Shown here in pieces: positions 9,466 to 18,659 of a stretch of 64,000 bases of DNA. A program made the position numbers and the translations under genes. The DNA comes from Streptomyces composti (GTDB lineage: Bacteria > Actinomycetota > Actinomycetes > Streptomycetales > Streptomycetaceae). The notes under the pieces were generated by a model that was given only the letters and a program-made list of their open reading frames with translations, had not been told where the DNA came from and did not search any database. The stretch spans positions 1 to 64,000 of the forward strand of contig NZ_JAATEM010000012.1 in the NCBI RefSeq assembly GCF_012034205.1, in the 5' to 3' direction. Positions within the stretch are counted from its first letter, which is position 1. Each line of letters starts with the position of its first letter.

Positions 9466-9501
9466 GATCGGCGGTGACCCCCTGGCGGGTCACCGCCGAT
9501 C
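9466..9501 (+). terminator. Strong hairpin downstream of the M6 protease
   Basis: A perfect 15-bp inverted repeat (GATCGGCGGTGACCC / GGGTCACCGCCGATC) with a 6-nt loop starts 26 bp after the protease stop codon. The T-run after it is weak (CGTGTTTAG). Confidence 0.8.
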
Positions 9502-9574
9502 CGTGTTTAGGTGCGTCCTGTGGTTCTCTTATTGACACACGGATCGACACCGGCTGACACGGGGGTATGACCAG

Positions 9575-9913
9575 ATGGCCGCAGGAGGTTTCTGCAAGCT
9601 GCCGAACGGCACGGTGGTGGTGGCACTGAACCTGCCCAGCCCCGCCGCCGAGGCGCCGTCCGGCGTCCGCGTGCTCGTCCACGCCCAGAACCGGGCGCGC
9701 GCCCTGACCAGGCTGCGCAACCTGGGTCTCCGGGCGATCTATCTCCGGGGCAACGCGGCCCCGCCCACGCCGGACGAGGTCACCGCGGTCCTCCACCACC
9801 CCGACGGCCTGATATGGCGCACGGCGCCCGCAGCCGACCTCTCGGCCGACCTTTCCGTCGAGCTCTGGCACCCCATCCGGGCGCTGCTCAGACGGACGAC
9901 GCCGCAGACGTGA
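9575..9913 (+). CDS. Conserved hypothetical protein, 112 aa
   Basis: A small soluble protein without membrane segments or a signal peptide. It starts MAAGGFCKLPNGTVVVALNL and contains an Arg-rich helix (NRARALTRLRNLGLRAIYLR) and a WRTAPAADLSADLSVELWHP tail. The ATG at 9575 follows a G-rich stretch (ACGGGGG). The codon bias is that of a real Streptomyces gene. It lies between the protease terminator and convergent pncA. I do not recognise the family. Confidence 0.6.
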   Translation: MAAGGFCKLPNGTVVVALNLPSPAAEAPSGVRVLVHAQNRARALTRLRNLGLRAIYLRGNAAPPTPDEVTAVLHHPDGLIWRTAPAADLSADLSVELWHPIRALLRRTTPQT

Positions 9914-9973
9914 GCCCGACCGCGGGCACTGGTGCCGCCGGGGCGATGCGGGCCGCCCGCAGTGACGCAGCGG

Positions 9974-10570
9974 TCACTGAGCGGCGTGGACGACCGGCTT
10001 GCCCGTGAGTTCGACCCCGGCCTGCCGCAGCTCCTCCAGGGCCCGGTCGGTCGTCTCCCGGGAGACACCCGCCGTGAGATCGAGCAGCACCCGCGTGCGG
10101 AACCCTTCCTTCACGGCGTCCAGCGCGGTCGCCCGCACGCAGTGGTCCGTGGCGATGCCGACGATGTCGACCTCGTCGATCCCCCGCTCGCGCAGCCAGT
10201 CCGCCAGCTTCACGCCGTTCTCGTCGGTGCCCTCGAAGCCGCTGTAGGCAGCCGAGTAGGCACCCTTGTCGAAGACGGCGTCGACGGAGCCGGAGGCCAC
10301 CGCGGGGGCGAAGTTCGGGTGGAAGCCGACTCCCTCGGTCCCGGCGACGCAGTGCGCGGGCCAGGAGTGGACGTAGTCCGGGTTGTCGGCGAAGTGTCCT
10401 CCGGGGGCGATGTGGTGGTCCCTGGTGGCCACCACGTGCCGGTAGCCGGCCGGTGCCTGCCCGATCAGCTCGGTGATCGCGGCAGCCACTTCCGCCCCAC
10501 CGGCCACGGCGAGGCTGCCCCCTTCACAGAAGTCGTTCTGCACATCGACGACGATCAAGGCGCGGCGCAT
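9974..10570 (-). CDS. pncA: Nicotinamidase
   Basis: A 198-aa isochorismatase-fold hydrolase that deaminates nicotinamide to nicotinate in NAD salvage. The catalytic Asp is in VVDVQNDFCEGG (D9), the metal-site histidines in TRDHHIAPGGHF, and the nucleophilic Cys in GIATDHCVRATALDA, followed by the usual VLLDLTAGV strand. A start at 10570 (MRRALIVVDVQNDF) gives the family N-terminus. Its product feeds the enzyme encoded by pncB, which lies upstream in the same direction 138 bp away; the two probably act in one pathway but may have separate promoters. Confidence 0.95.
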   Translation of the reverse strand: MRRALIVVDVQNDFCEGGSLAVAGGAEVAAAITELIGQAPAGYRHVVATRDHHIAPGGHFADNPDYVHSWPAHCVAGTEGVGFHPNFAPAVASGSVDAVFDKGAYSAAYSGFEGTDENGVKLADWLRERGIDEVDIVGIATDHCVRATALDAVKEGFRTRVLLDLTAGVSRETTDRALEELRQAGVELTGKPVVHAAQ

Positions 10571-10708
10571 GGTCGGAGTCCTTCGACTATGGGGTCGGGT
10601 GAGAAACTGGCCCGGCCGGTGAGCTTCCGAGCCTATTGAATGACGGACGGCACTGACAGGGCCCCGGCAGTCCGGACATGCCGGGCCCCGGCAGACCCGG
10701 ACACTGAG

Positions 10709-12055
10709 CTAGCTACCCGAGCCTGACTTGACGTACTCCGTCGGAATGACGGGTTCCCCTCGGGAGAGCTGGGTGGCGGAGAGCGGCAGGGCCGCCTTGG
10801 CCGCCGCATGCCGGTCCCGGGCCGCGTCCAGCGGCTCGCGGGCGAGCACCTCACCGCCCTTGATCAGCTGCACCAGCAGCTGCCGGTCGGACAGCTCGTC
10901 CGGCACGGGACCGGTGCCGACCACCTCGGCCTCGGCCACGCCCTCCTCGTCCAGCCGCCGTGCGGCCCACTTGCGGCCGCCGATGGACGTCTTGCCGCCC
11001 ACCGACTTCTTCGCCACCGGCACCAGCGGCGCCTCGGGGTCGGAGGTCTCGGCCCGGGCGACCAGCTTGTAGACCATGGAGCAGGTGGGGTGCCCGGAGC
11101 CGGTGACCAGCCGGGTGCCGACGCCGTATCCGTCCACCGGTGCCGCCGCCAGCGAGGCGATGGCGTACTCGTCCAGGTCCGAGGTCACGATGATCTTCGT
11201 GTTCTTGGCGCCCAGCTCGTCCAGCTGGTGGCGCACTCGGTGCGCGACCAGCAGCAGGTCGCCGGAGTCGATGCGCACCGCGCCCAGCTCGGGACCGGCG
11301 ATCTCCACCGCCGTGCGGACCGCCTCGGCGACGTCGTAGGTGTCCACCAGCAGCGTGGTGCCCCGGCCGAGGCTGTCCACCTGGGCGCGGAAGGCGTCCC
11401 GCTCGGTGTCGTGCAGCAGCGTGAAGGCGTGCGCCGAGGTGCCGACGGTGGGGATGTTGTAACGGAAGCCCGCCGCCAGGTCGGAGGTGGAGGCGAAGCC
11501 CCCGATGTACGCGGCGCGCGCGGCGGCCACCGCCGCCAGCTCGTGGGTGCGCCGCGCGCCCATCTCGATCAGCGGCCGGCCGCCGGCGGCCGAGGACATC
11601 CGGGAGGCCGCCGCGGCGATGGCCGAGTCGTGGTTGAGGATGGACAGGATCACCGTCTCCAGCAGCACGCACTCGGCGAAGCTGCCCTCGACCCGCAGGA
11701 CCGGCGAGCCGGGGAAGTACACCTCGCCCTCCGGATAGCCGTAGACGTCGCCGGAGAAGCGGTACGAGGCGAGCCAGCGCAGCGTCTCCTCGTCGACCAC
11801 CCGGCGCTCGCGCAGGAACTCCAGCACGCCCTCGTCGAACCGGAAGTTCTCCAGCGCGTCCAGGACCCGCCCGGTGCCGGCCACGACGCCGTAGCGCCGG
11901 CCCTCCGGCAGCCGCCGGGTGAACACCTCGAAGACGCTGCGCCGGTCGGCCGTTCCGGCCTTCAGCGCGGCCTGCAGCATGGTCAGCTCGTAGTGGTCCG
12001 TGAAGAGGGCCGTCGAGGGAACATCCACCGGCAGCCCGAGATCCGCAACGCCCAC
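10709..12055 (-). CDS. pncB: Nicotinate phosphoribosyltransferase
   Basis: A 448-aa enzyme that joins nicotinate and PRPP to form NaMN. The N-terminus [17 protein letters not shown] is diagnostic. The catalytic core includes [13 protein letters not shown] (the conserved His) and [16 protein letters not shown], and the phosphate-binding region is [12 protein letters not shown]. The start taken is GTG at 12055, giving a short hydrophilic leader before the conserved box; a GTG a few codons further in is possible. It is divergent from clpS and upstream of pncA. Confidence 0.95.
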   Translation of the reverse strand: MGVADLGLPVDVPSTALFTDHYELTMLQAALKAGTADRRSVFEVFTRRLPEGRRYGVVAGTGRVLDALENFRFDEGVLEFLRERRVVDEETLRWLASYRFSGDVYGYPEGEVYFPGSPVLRVEGSFAECVLLETVILSILNHDSAIAAAASRMSSAAGGRPLIEMGARRTHELAAVAAARAAYIGGFASTSDLAAGFRYNIPTVGTSAHAFTLLHDTERDAFRAQVDSLGRGTTLLVDTYDVAEAVRTAVEIAGPELGAVRIDSGDLLLVAHRVRHQLDELGAKNTKIIVTSDLDEYAIASLAAAPVDGYGVGTRLVTGSGHPTCSMVYKLVARAETSDPEAPLVPVAKKSVGGKTSIGGRKWAARRLDEEGVAEAEVVGTGPVPDELSDRQLLVQLIKGGEVLAREPLDAARDRHAAAKAALPLSATQLSRGEPVIPTEYVKSGSGS

Positions 12056-12187
12056 TCCGATACTCCTGGTTCGTCTCGCAGGGCACCCCGAAAGCGGCCG
12101 GGGTCCGGGGACCGTCCCCGGAAGATCCGTCAGGCACGAGGATACTCCCTTTTCGTCGGTGTGACGATTTCAGGGAGGCGTGGCAGC

Positions 12188-12505
12188 ATGGGCAGTGTGA
12201 CGTCACCCGCACCGTTGGAGATCGAACGCACCGAGTCGGCGGAGGAGAGCTTCGCCGTACCCGAGCCGGACGTCCCATGGGTCACGATCGTCCACAATGA
12301 CCCGGTCAATCTCATGAGCTATGTGACGTACGTCTTCCAGACGTACTTCGGCTACTCCAAGGACAAGGCCACCAAGCTCATGCTCGACGTCCATCACAAG
12401 GGCCGCGCGGTCGTGTCGAGCGGCACCCGCGAGGAGATGGAGCGGGATGTCCAGGCCATGCACGGCTACGGTCTGTGGGCCACCCTCCAACAGGACCGGA
12501 AGTAG
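12188..12505 (+). CDS. clpS: ATP-dependent Clp protease adaptor ClpS
   Basis: A 105-aa N-recognin that delivers N-degron substrates to ClpAP/ClpCP. The signatures are [19 protein letters not shown], the [17 protein letters not shown] helix and [20 protein letters not shown]. The N-terminal extension of about 30 residues is normal for actinobacteria. The start is the ATG at 12188; a GTG three codons later is also possible. A DUF2017 gene follows 12 bp downstream, a pairing conserved across actinobacteria. Confidence 0.96.
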   Translation: MGSVTSPAPLEIERTESAEESFAVPEPDVPWVTIVHNDPVNLMSYVTYVFQTYFGYSKDKATKLMLDVHHKGRAVVSSGTREEMERDVQAMHGYGLWATLQQDRK

Positions 12506-12517
12506 CGAATCGCCTCC

Positions 12518-13120
12518 ATGCCAGGACACTTCGAACCGCTCCCCGGCGGCGGCGCGGCCGTCGCGCTCGACGAGGTCGAGATCTCCATCATCCGGTCCCT
12601 GGCCGTGCAGCTGATGGAGCTGATCGGCCCCGGCCCCGCCGAGGACGCCCCGGCCGACCCGCTCGCCGAGCTGTTCTCCGACGGCCCCAGCGAACCCCCC
12701 GCCGACCCGGTGCTGCGCCGTCTCTTCCCGGACGCCTACTGCGACCCGGAGGGCTCCGCGTCCCCGGAGCAGGCCGAGGAGCAGCGGGCGTACTCCGCCG
12801 AGTTCCGCCGCTACACCGAGAACGACCTGCGCGCCGGCAAGCGCGAGAACGCCCTCGCCGTCATCAGGTCCCTGGACGCCCTCACCGCCGCCGGCGAGGG
12901 CGTCGCGGTGCTCAAGCTGTCGCCGGAGGAGTCCAGGCAGTGGCTCGGCGCGCTGAACGATCTGCGCCTGGCGATCGGCGCCCGGCTGCAGATCGACGAC
13001 GAGGACGACACCGAGGTCCTCTACCGCCTCCCGGACGACGATGCGCGCAAGCCGATGGTGATGGCCTACCTCTGGCTCGGCGGGCTCCAGGAGACGCTCG
13101 TTGCGACGCTGATGCCGTGA
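12518..13120 (+). CDS. DUF2017 family protein
   Basis: A 200-aa cytosolic acidic protein of the DUF2017 family, found next to clpS in actinobacteria. Visible elements are an early helix (VEISIIRSLAVQLMELIG), a region around LRRLFPDAYCDPE, and a C-terminal helical domain (ESRQWLGALNDLRLAIGARL, then MVMAYLWLGGLQETLVATLMP). It is 12 bp after clpS in an operon. A role linked to ClpS or Clp proteolysis follows from conserved context only; no activity is established. Confidence 0.85.
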   Translation: MPGHFEPLPGGGAAVALDEVEISIIRSLAVQLMELIGPGPAEDAPADPLAELFSDGPSEPPADPVLRRLFPDAYCDPEGSASPEQAEEQRAYSAEFRRYTENDLRAGKRENALAVIRSLDALTAAGEGVAVLKLSPEESRQWLGALNDLRLAIGARLQIDDEDDTEVLYRLPDDDARKPMVMAYLWLGGLQETLVATLMP

Positions 13121-13522
13121 GCGCCGCGCAGCCGGACCCGCCGCGCCCTTCCATGCCCGGAATCGACCGGGAAAGTGCGGAAATCTTCGCTGACGCGTTC
13201 GCTCAGAGGACGCTCAAATCCGATTAACGATCAAGTCAAAAGATCCGTCTTGTATGGGTCTGTGGGGCGCGCTTTGTCCGGTTCTTGCCGTGATGCGCGC
13301 CACAATCCGAGCCAGTGATCAATCGTGCGGCCGTGATACATCTTCACGACCGCCCGCCGAGCGCCACCCGAATGTTCGGACGGGTGCGCCACCGGCCGGT
13401 CACCACCGGCATGGCAATCGAGCGGAATCTCGCAGTCCGCTCAGCTCCATCAGTCCGGGGGGATCGAGACCCGATCCGCGGCCGACCTGCGGCCCGGATC
13501 GGCATGGAGAAAGGCGCACGAC
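13121..13522. other. 402-bp non-coding stretch before the amino-acid permease
   Basis: I see no gene with convincing codon bias here. GC is somewhat lower near 13200-13260 (AACGATCAAGTCAAAAGATC). It presumably carries the 3' end of the clpS operon and the permease promoter. No clear terminator hairpin or known riboswitch was recognised. Confidence 0.4.
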
Positions 13523-14941
13523 ATGACCTCTGCGAAGGTCACCGAAACTCCTGAAGAGGGGTATGAACGCGGGCTCGGCAGCCGCCAGGTCCAGATGATC
13601 GCGATCGGCGGGGCCATCGGCGTCGGCCTGTTCATGGGCGCCGGTGCGAACATCGCCAAGGCCGGACCCAGCATCGTTCTCATGTACGCCCTCGCGGGCG
13701 TCGTCATCTTCTTCATCATGCGGGCCCTGGGAGAACTGCTCCTCTACCGGCCCGTCTCCGGCTCCTTCGCCGAGTACGCCCGTGAGTTCCTCGGCCCGTT
13801 CTTCGGGTTCGTCACGGGCTGGACCTACTGGCTGATGTGGGTGGTCACCGGCATGGCCGAGCTGACGGCCGCCGCGATCTACATCCACTTCTGGTTCCCG
13901 GAGATCCCCCAGTGGGTCAGCGCCCTGGTGTTCCTGGTGGTGCTGTTCGGCGTCAACCTGATCTCCGTCAAGATCTTCGGCGAGGTCGAGTTCTGGTTCT
14001 CGATGATCAAGGTCACCGCGATCATCGGCATGATCGTGATCGGCCTCGGCGTGCTCACCCTCGGCTTCTCCGACGCCGGTGACACCGCCACCGTCTCCAA
14101 CCTCTGGTCGCACGGCGGCTTCTTCCCCAACGGCATCGGCTCCAGCCTGATGACCCTCCAGGGCGTCATGTTCGCCTACCTCGCCGTCGAGCTGGTCGGC
14201 GTCACCGCGGGCGAGTCCGAGAACCCCGAGAAGACCCTGCCCAAGGCCATCAACACCCTGCCCTGGCGCATCATCGTCTTCTACGTCGGCGCCCTGCTGG
14301 TCATCCTCTCCGTGGTCAAGTGGACCGAGTTCTCCGCCGGTGAGAGCCCCTTCGTGCACGCCTTCGGCAGGATCGGCATCCCGCTCGCCGCCGGCATCGT
14401 GAACTTCGTGGTGCTCACCGCGGCCCTGTCGTCCTGCAACTCGGGCATGTACTCCACCGGCCGGATGCTGCGCGACCTGGCCGCCAACAGCGAGGCCCCG
14501 CAGGCCTTCTCCAGGCTCAACGCCCGCAAGACGCCCGCCGTCGGCATCACCGTCTCCGTGGCGCTCATGGGCATCGGCGTGATCCTGAACTACGTGGTGC
14601 CGGAGAAGGCGTTCCTCTACGTCACGTCCGTCGCCACCGCGGCCGGCATCTGGACCTGGATGATGATCCTCATCAGCCACATCCGCTACCGCGCCGGGGT
14701 CGTCGCCGACCGGCTGCCCGGCTCGCCCTTCCCGGCTCCCGGCGGCTCGCTGTTCAGCTGGGTCGCCCTGCTCTTCCTGATCGCCGTGACCGGCATGATC
14801 GCGTACGACAAGGACGCGCGGATCTGCCTCTATGTGGCGGCCGGCTGGGCCGTGGCCCTGGCCGCCGGCTGGGCGATCATGAAGAGCCGCAACCCGCAGA
14901 TCGCCGAGCGCCGCGAGCCGGAGCTCGAGAAGGTCGGCTGA
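13523..14941 (+). CDS. APC-family amino-acid permease (CycA/AnsP/GabP type)
   Basis: A 472-aa integral membrane transporter with about 12 hydrophobic segments. The N-terminal signature MIAIGGAIGVGLFMGAG is the conserved substrate/ion loop of TM1 in amino-acid/H+ symporters of the AAT subfamily. Other marks are YRPVSGSFAEYA and ELVGVTAGESENPEKTLPKA. The length equals family members for D-serine/alanine/glycine, asparagine or GABA. The start is at 13523, with an AGAAAGG-type ribosome site upstream. It stands alone, so the substrate cannot be set. Confidence 0.9.
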   Translation: MTSAKVTETPEEGYERGLGSRQVQMIAIGGAIGVGLFMGAGANIAKAGPSIVLMYALAGVVIFFIMRALGELLLYRPVSGSFAEYAREFLGPFFGFVTGWTYWLMWVVTGMAELTAAAIYIHFWFPEIPQWVSALVFLVVLFGVNLISVKIFGEVEFWFSMIKVTAIIGMIVIGLGVLTLGFSDAGDTATVSNLWSHGGFFPNGIGSSLMTLQGVMFAYLAVELVGVTAGESENPEKTLPKAINTLPWRIIVFYVGALLVILSVVKWTEFSAGESPFVHAFGRIGIPLAAGIVNFVVLTAALSSCNSGMYSTGRMLRDLAANSEAPQAFSRLNARKTPAVGITVSVALMGIGVILNYVVPEKAFLYVTSVATAAGIWTWMMILISHIRYRAGVVADRLPGSPFPAPGGSLFSWVALLFLIAVTGMIAYDKDARICLYVAAGWAVALAAGWAIMKSRNPQIAERREPELEKVG

Positions 14942-14964
14942 CCGGGCGCGCGGCTCCCGCGGAG

Positions 14965-15023
14965 GGACGCCCGCCGGCAGGGAGTACTCGTGGCACCCCC
15001 TGCCGCCACCGCTCCGGGCGTCC
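14965..15023 (+). terminator. Two-part stem-loop after the permease gene
   Basis: An outer pair GGACGCCCG/CGGGCGTCC encloses an inner pair CGGCAGGG/CCCTGCCG, about 25 bp past the permease stop. Both stems are perfect but asymmetrically spaced, so this may be a terminator or part of the next gene's leader. Confidence 0.45.
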
Positions 15024-15087
15024 AGCATCCGGGCCGTCCCGTACCACTCCTCGGTACGGGGTGGCCCGTCCGCTTATCCTGAGCCCC

Positions 15088-15510
15088 ATGCTGACCATCA
15101 CCCAGGCTCTGTACGACAAGATCGTCGACCATGCCCGCGCCGACCACCCCGACGAGGCGTGCGGCGTGATCGCGGGGCCGGTGGGTTCCGGCCGCCCCGA
15201 GCGCTTCATCCCGATGCTGAACGCGGCCCGCTCGCCCACCTTCTACGAGTTCGACTCCCAGGACCTGCTGAAGCTCTACCGGGAGATGGACGACAACGAC
15301 GAGGAGCCGGTGGTCATCTACCACTCCCACACCGCCACCGAGGCCTACCCCTCCCGGACCGACATCTCCTACGCGAACGAGCCGAACGCCCACTACGTGC
15401 TGGTCTCCACCGCCGACACCGACGGCGCCGGCGAGTTCCAGTTCCGGTCGTTCCGCATCGTCGAGGGCGAGGTCACAGAGGAGGAGGTCAAGGTCGTCGA
15501 GTCGTACTGA
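15088..15510 (+). CDS. mec: JAMM/MPN+ metalloprotease, CysO-cysteine hydrolase (Mec+-like)
   Basis: A 140-aa JAB1/MPN/Mov34 zinc peptidase. The signature is complete: a conserved Glu in DEACGVIAG, then HSHTATEAYPSRTD giving H-x-H-x(7)-S-x2-D. In Mycobacterium tuberculosis, Mec+ releases cysteine from the CysO thiocarboxylate adduct made by CysM; cysO and cysM lie just downstream here. I chose the ATG at 15088 rather than GTG at 15061 because the family begins with a strand like LTITQALYDKIV. In this window cysO ends in Gly-Gly-Met-Ala, so the protease may also mature CysO (inference). Confidence 0.9.
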   Translation: MLTITQALYDKIVDHARADHPDEACGVIAGPVGSGRPERFIPMLNAARSPTFYEFDSQDLLKLYREMDDNDEEPVVIYHSHTATEAYPSRTDISYANEPNAHYVLVSTADTDGAGEFQFRSFRIVEGEVTEEEVKVVESY

Positions 15511-15620
15511 GCCGGCGCGGCCGGCCCACCGACCTGGCATGTTCCGAATGGCGGATGAAGGGTGTCCGCACGGTGAGATCACACTCCGGGGGGCCGCCCG
15601 GGAATCGATACGATGACCGC

Positions 15621-15716
15621 ATGGTTCTTCTCGACGTGAGCGAAACGGCGCCGGGCACTCTGCTCGTGGCGCGGCTGCACGTCGACCTGTGCAGGCTGAA
15701 CAGCGCCATCTGTTGA
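15621..15716 (+). CDS. Cysteine-containing putative leader peptide of the cysO-cysM operon
   Basis: A 31-codon frame ending HVDLCRLNSAIC then TGA, with Cys at codons 24 and 31, the last codon. The C-terminal RxHVDLCRxxSAxC pattern is that of the short actinobacterial leader peptides placed before sulfur-assimilation genes. It ends 92 bp before cysO. A 7-bp inverted repeat (15726-15732 with 15747-15753) follows the stop at once. Ribosome stalling at the Cys codons when Cys-tRNA is scarce could change this RNA structure and the expression of cysO and cysM. The pattern is recognised; the attenuation model here is inference. Confidence 0.7.
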   Translation: MVLLDVSETAPGTLLVARLHVDLCRLNSAIC

Positions 15717-15808
15717 CCCGCCCCGCCGCCGCACGGGCCACGAGCCGCGGCGGACGCGCCGCGCGCCCACACGAACCAGACCACCCCTTCCGACAGGAGC
15801 CCTCCACC

Positions 15809-16087
15809 ATGGCCATCGAGGTCCGCATCCCGACCATCCTCCGCCAGTACACCGACGGCCAGAAGACGGTGGAGGGGACCGGGAACACCCTCGCCGAGCT
15901 CTTCGCCGACCTCGAGACCCGGTATGCGGGCATCCAGGCCCGCATCGTGGACGGCGACCAGCTGCGCCGCTTCGTCAACGTCTACCTCAACGACGAGGAC
16001 GTGCGCTTCCTCGACGGCATCGAGACCAAGGTCAGCGACGGCGACAACGTCACGATCCTGCCGGCCGTGGCCGGCGGCATGGCCTGA
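15809..16087 (+). CDS. cysO: Ubiquitin-like sulfur carrier protein CysO (MoaD/ThiS fold)
   Basis: A 92-aa beta-grasp protein whose C-terminal Gly-Gly is converted to a thiocarboxylate to supply sulfur for cysteine synthesis by CysM. It has the CysO-type start (EVRIPTILRQYTDGQK), RRFVNVYLNDEDVRFLDG and the terminal LPAVAGG. Unlike M. tuberculosis CysO, the frame continues two codons past Gly-Gly (Met-Ala), so activation should first require trimming. The start at 15809 has CAGGAGCC upstream. It is 9 bp before cysM and downstream of the leader peptide, and about 300 bp from mec. Confidence 0.92.
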   Translation: MAIEVRIPTILRQYTDGQKTVEGTGNTLAELFADLETRYAGIQARIVDGDQLRRFVNVYLNDEDVRFLDGIETKVSDGDNVTILPAVAGGMA

Positions 16088-17047
<960 letters not shown>

Positions 17048-17089
17048 CCCCGGCCTGACCGGCCGGACTCGATCCAGCACCGCCCACGA

Positions 17090-17130
17090 CAGCAGCCCGC
17101 GCATCACCGGACCCTTCGCGCGGGCTGCTG
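17090..17130 (+). terminator. Hairpin terminator of the cysO-cysM operon
   Basis: A perfect 13-bp inverted repeat CAGCAGCCCGCGC / GCGCGGGCTGCTG with a 15-nt loop, 43 bp after the cysM stop and followed by TTCC. It also serves the convergent membrane gene. Confidence 0.8.
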
Positions 17131-17176
17131 TTCCGCTCTCCGGGCATGCTCCGCGCTTCCCGCGACCCCGCTGCGC

Positions 17177-17536
17177 TCACAGCGGGTTCGCGTGGACGGC
17201 GCCGCAGGCGTCGACGGTCACCAGGAAGCGCCGGGGATGCGACGAGATCACCACCAGCAGCCAGGCGAACAGCCACAGGCCGAAGGTCAGCAGCGACAGC
17301 AGCGCGTGGAGCACATGGTTCACCTGCGCCGGGCGCTCCACGACGATGCCGTGGCCGGTGCGCTCCACGATCCTGCCCCGGGTCCTGCCGAGGTAGAGCT
17401 GCAGCGCCCGGTCCAGGTTGTCGCGCTGCTCGGCCGGCGGCACCGGCTCCGCGCGCCCGAGGTGGAGGATCTCGGCCTCGGGGTTCCGCCACGCGGAGTC
17501 GTTCGCGCCCATCTGCCTCGCCGCCTTGCTGCTCAT
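17177..17536 (-). CDS. Small membrane protein, unknown function
   Basis: A 119-aa protein with a charged N-terminus (about residues 1-70: EAEILHLGRAEPVPPAEQRD) and one long hydrophobic hairpin (around HALLSLLTFGLWLFAWLLVVI), then a short tail ending VDACGAVHANPL. The order of elements suggests a cytosolic N-domain and two tightly spaced membrane passes. It is convergent with cysM. I do not recognise a family. Confidence 0.65.
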   Translation of the reverse strand: MSSKAARQMGANDSAWRNPEAEILHLGRAEPVPPAEQRDNLDRALQLYLGRTRGRIVERTGHGIVVERPAQVNHVLHALLSLLTFGLWLFAWLLVVISSHPRRFLVTVDACGAVHANPL

Positions 17537-17797
17537 GGGCCGTGCAGGCCTTCAGCATGCGCCCCGGACGTGCGGAACGGAAGGCGGAGCGGGAGGCTGG
17601 AGGAGAGCCGGTGCGCCCGGTGGCGGGCGCCCCGGCATGCGCCTCGCACGCCCCGCGTCCAGCCGAACCGGTGACAGCTCAGGTGAGTTCGCCCACAACG
17701 GCCACGGGTGGAGGAGCGACCGAAGGTTTTGCGCCTTACGCTCGACAAACCGCACGACCCCCGTGTCTCCATATCCGCCAGCGGAGGTTTCTGCTCC

Positions 17798-18550
17798 ATG
17801 AAGCTCACCGTCGTCGGCTGCTCGGGGTCGTTCCCGTCCGCGGAATCGGCCTGTTCGAGCTACCTCGTCGAGGCCGACGGCTTCCGGCTGCTCCTCGACA
17901 TGGGCAATGGCGCCCTTGGCGAGCTGCAGCGCCACTGCGGTCTCTACGACCTCGACGCGATCTTCCTCAGCCATCTGCACGCCGACCACTGCATCGACAT
18001 GTGCGCCTACTTCGTGGCGCGCTACTACCGGCACGACGGAGGGCGCTGCGCCCCCCTGCCCGTCTACGGTCCCGAGGGCACCGAGCACCGGCTGACCACC
18101 GCCTACGCGGACACCCCGTCGGCCTCCTCGATGAGCGAGGTCTTCGACTTCCACACGGTCAAGCCGTCCACCTTCGAGATCGGCCCGTTCACCGTGCACA
18201 CCGAGCGCGTGGCGCACCCGGTGGAGGCGTACGGCATCCGCGTCGAGCACGACGGGAAGTCGCTGGCGTACTCCGGCGACACCGGAGTGAGCCCGGCGCT
18301 GGACGAGCTGGCCCGGGACGCCGACCTCTTCCTGTGCGAGGCCGCCTTCACGCACGGCAAGGAGAACATCCCGGACCTGCACCTCAACGGCCGTGAGGCC
18401 GGTGAGACCGCGGCCCGCGCGCATGCCCGCCGCCTGGTCCTCACCCACATCCCCCCGTGGACCGACCCGCAGATCAACCTCGCCGACGCCCGCGCGGTCT
18501 ACGACGGCCCGGTGGAACTCGCGGCGCCCGGCAGGACGTACGAGCTCTGA
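17798..18550 (+). CDS. MBL-fold metallohydrolase (RNase Z/cAMP-PDE-like)
   Basis: A 250-aa metallo-beta-lactamase-fold hydrolase. The metal motif is SHLHADHCIDM; further ligands are in YSGDTGVSPAL and the late LVLTHIPPW. The N-terminal LTVVGCSGSFPSAESACSSYLVE is that of the RNase Z-like/lipid-phosphonate (PhnP-like) branch. The ATG at 17798 has GCGGAGG 13 bp upstream. It is cytosolic with unknown substrate; family members cut phosphodiesters or RNA. It ends at a strong hairpin shared with nagE2. Confidence 0.85.
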   Translation: MKLTVVGCSGSFPSAESACSSYLVEADGFRLLLDMGNGALGELQRHCGLYDLDAIFLSHLHADHCIDMCAYFVARYYRHDGGRCAPLPVYGPEGTEHRLTTAYADTPSASSMSEVFDFHTVKPSTFEIGPFTVHTERVAHPVEAYGIRVEHDGKSLAYSGDTGVSPALDELARDADLFLCEAAFTHGKENIPDLHLNGREAGETAARAHARRLVLTHIPPWTDPQINLADARAVYDGPVELAAPGRTYEL

Positions 18551-18594
18551 GGCGGCCCCGACCGGGCCGCCGGGGGCAGCGCCGCCCGGCATGA

Positions 18595-18635
18595 CGCAGG
18601 CCCCGGAACCGAGTGCATCGGTTCCGGGGCCTGCG
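18595..18635. terminator. Strong bidirectional terminator between the MBL gene and nagE2
   Basis: A perfect 18-bp inverted repeat (CGCAGGCCCCGGAACCGA / TCGGTTCCGGGGCCTGCG) with a 5-nt loop between two convergent genes. Confidence 0.85.
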
Positions 18636-18659
18636 TTCGTCGGTGCTAGGCGGCCGAGG

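Noticed and set aside
10655..10702. Direct repeat GGGCCCCGGCAG before pncA
   Set aside because: Two copies of GGGCCCCGGCAG occur, but the arms do not pair into a convincing hairpin; left out as low-information GC-rich sequence.
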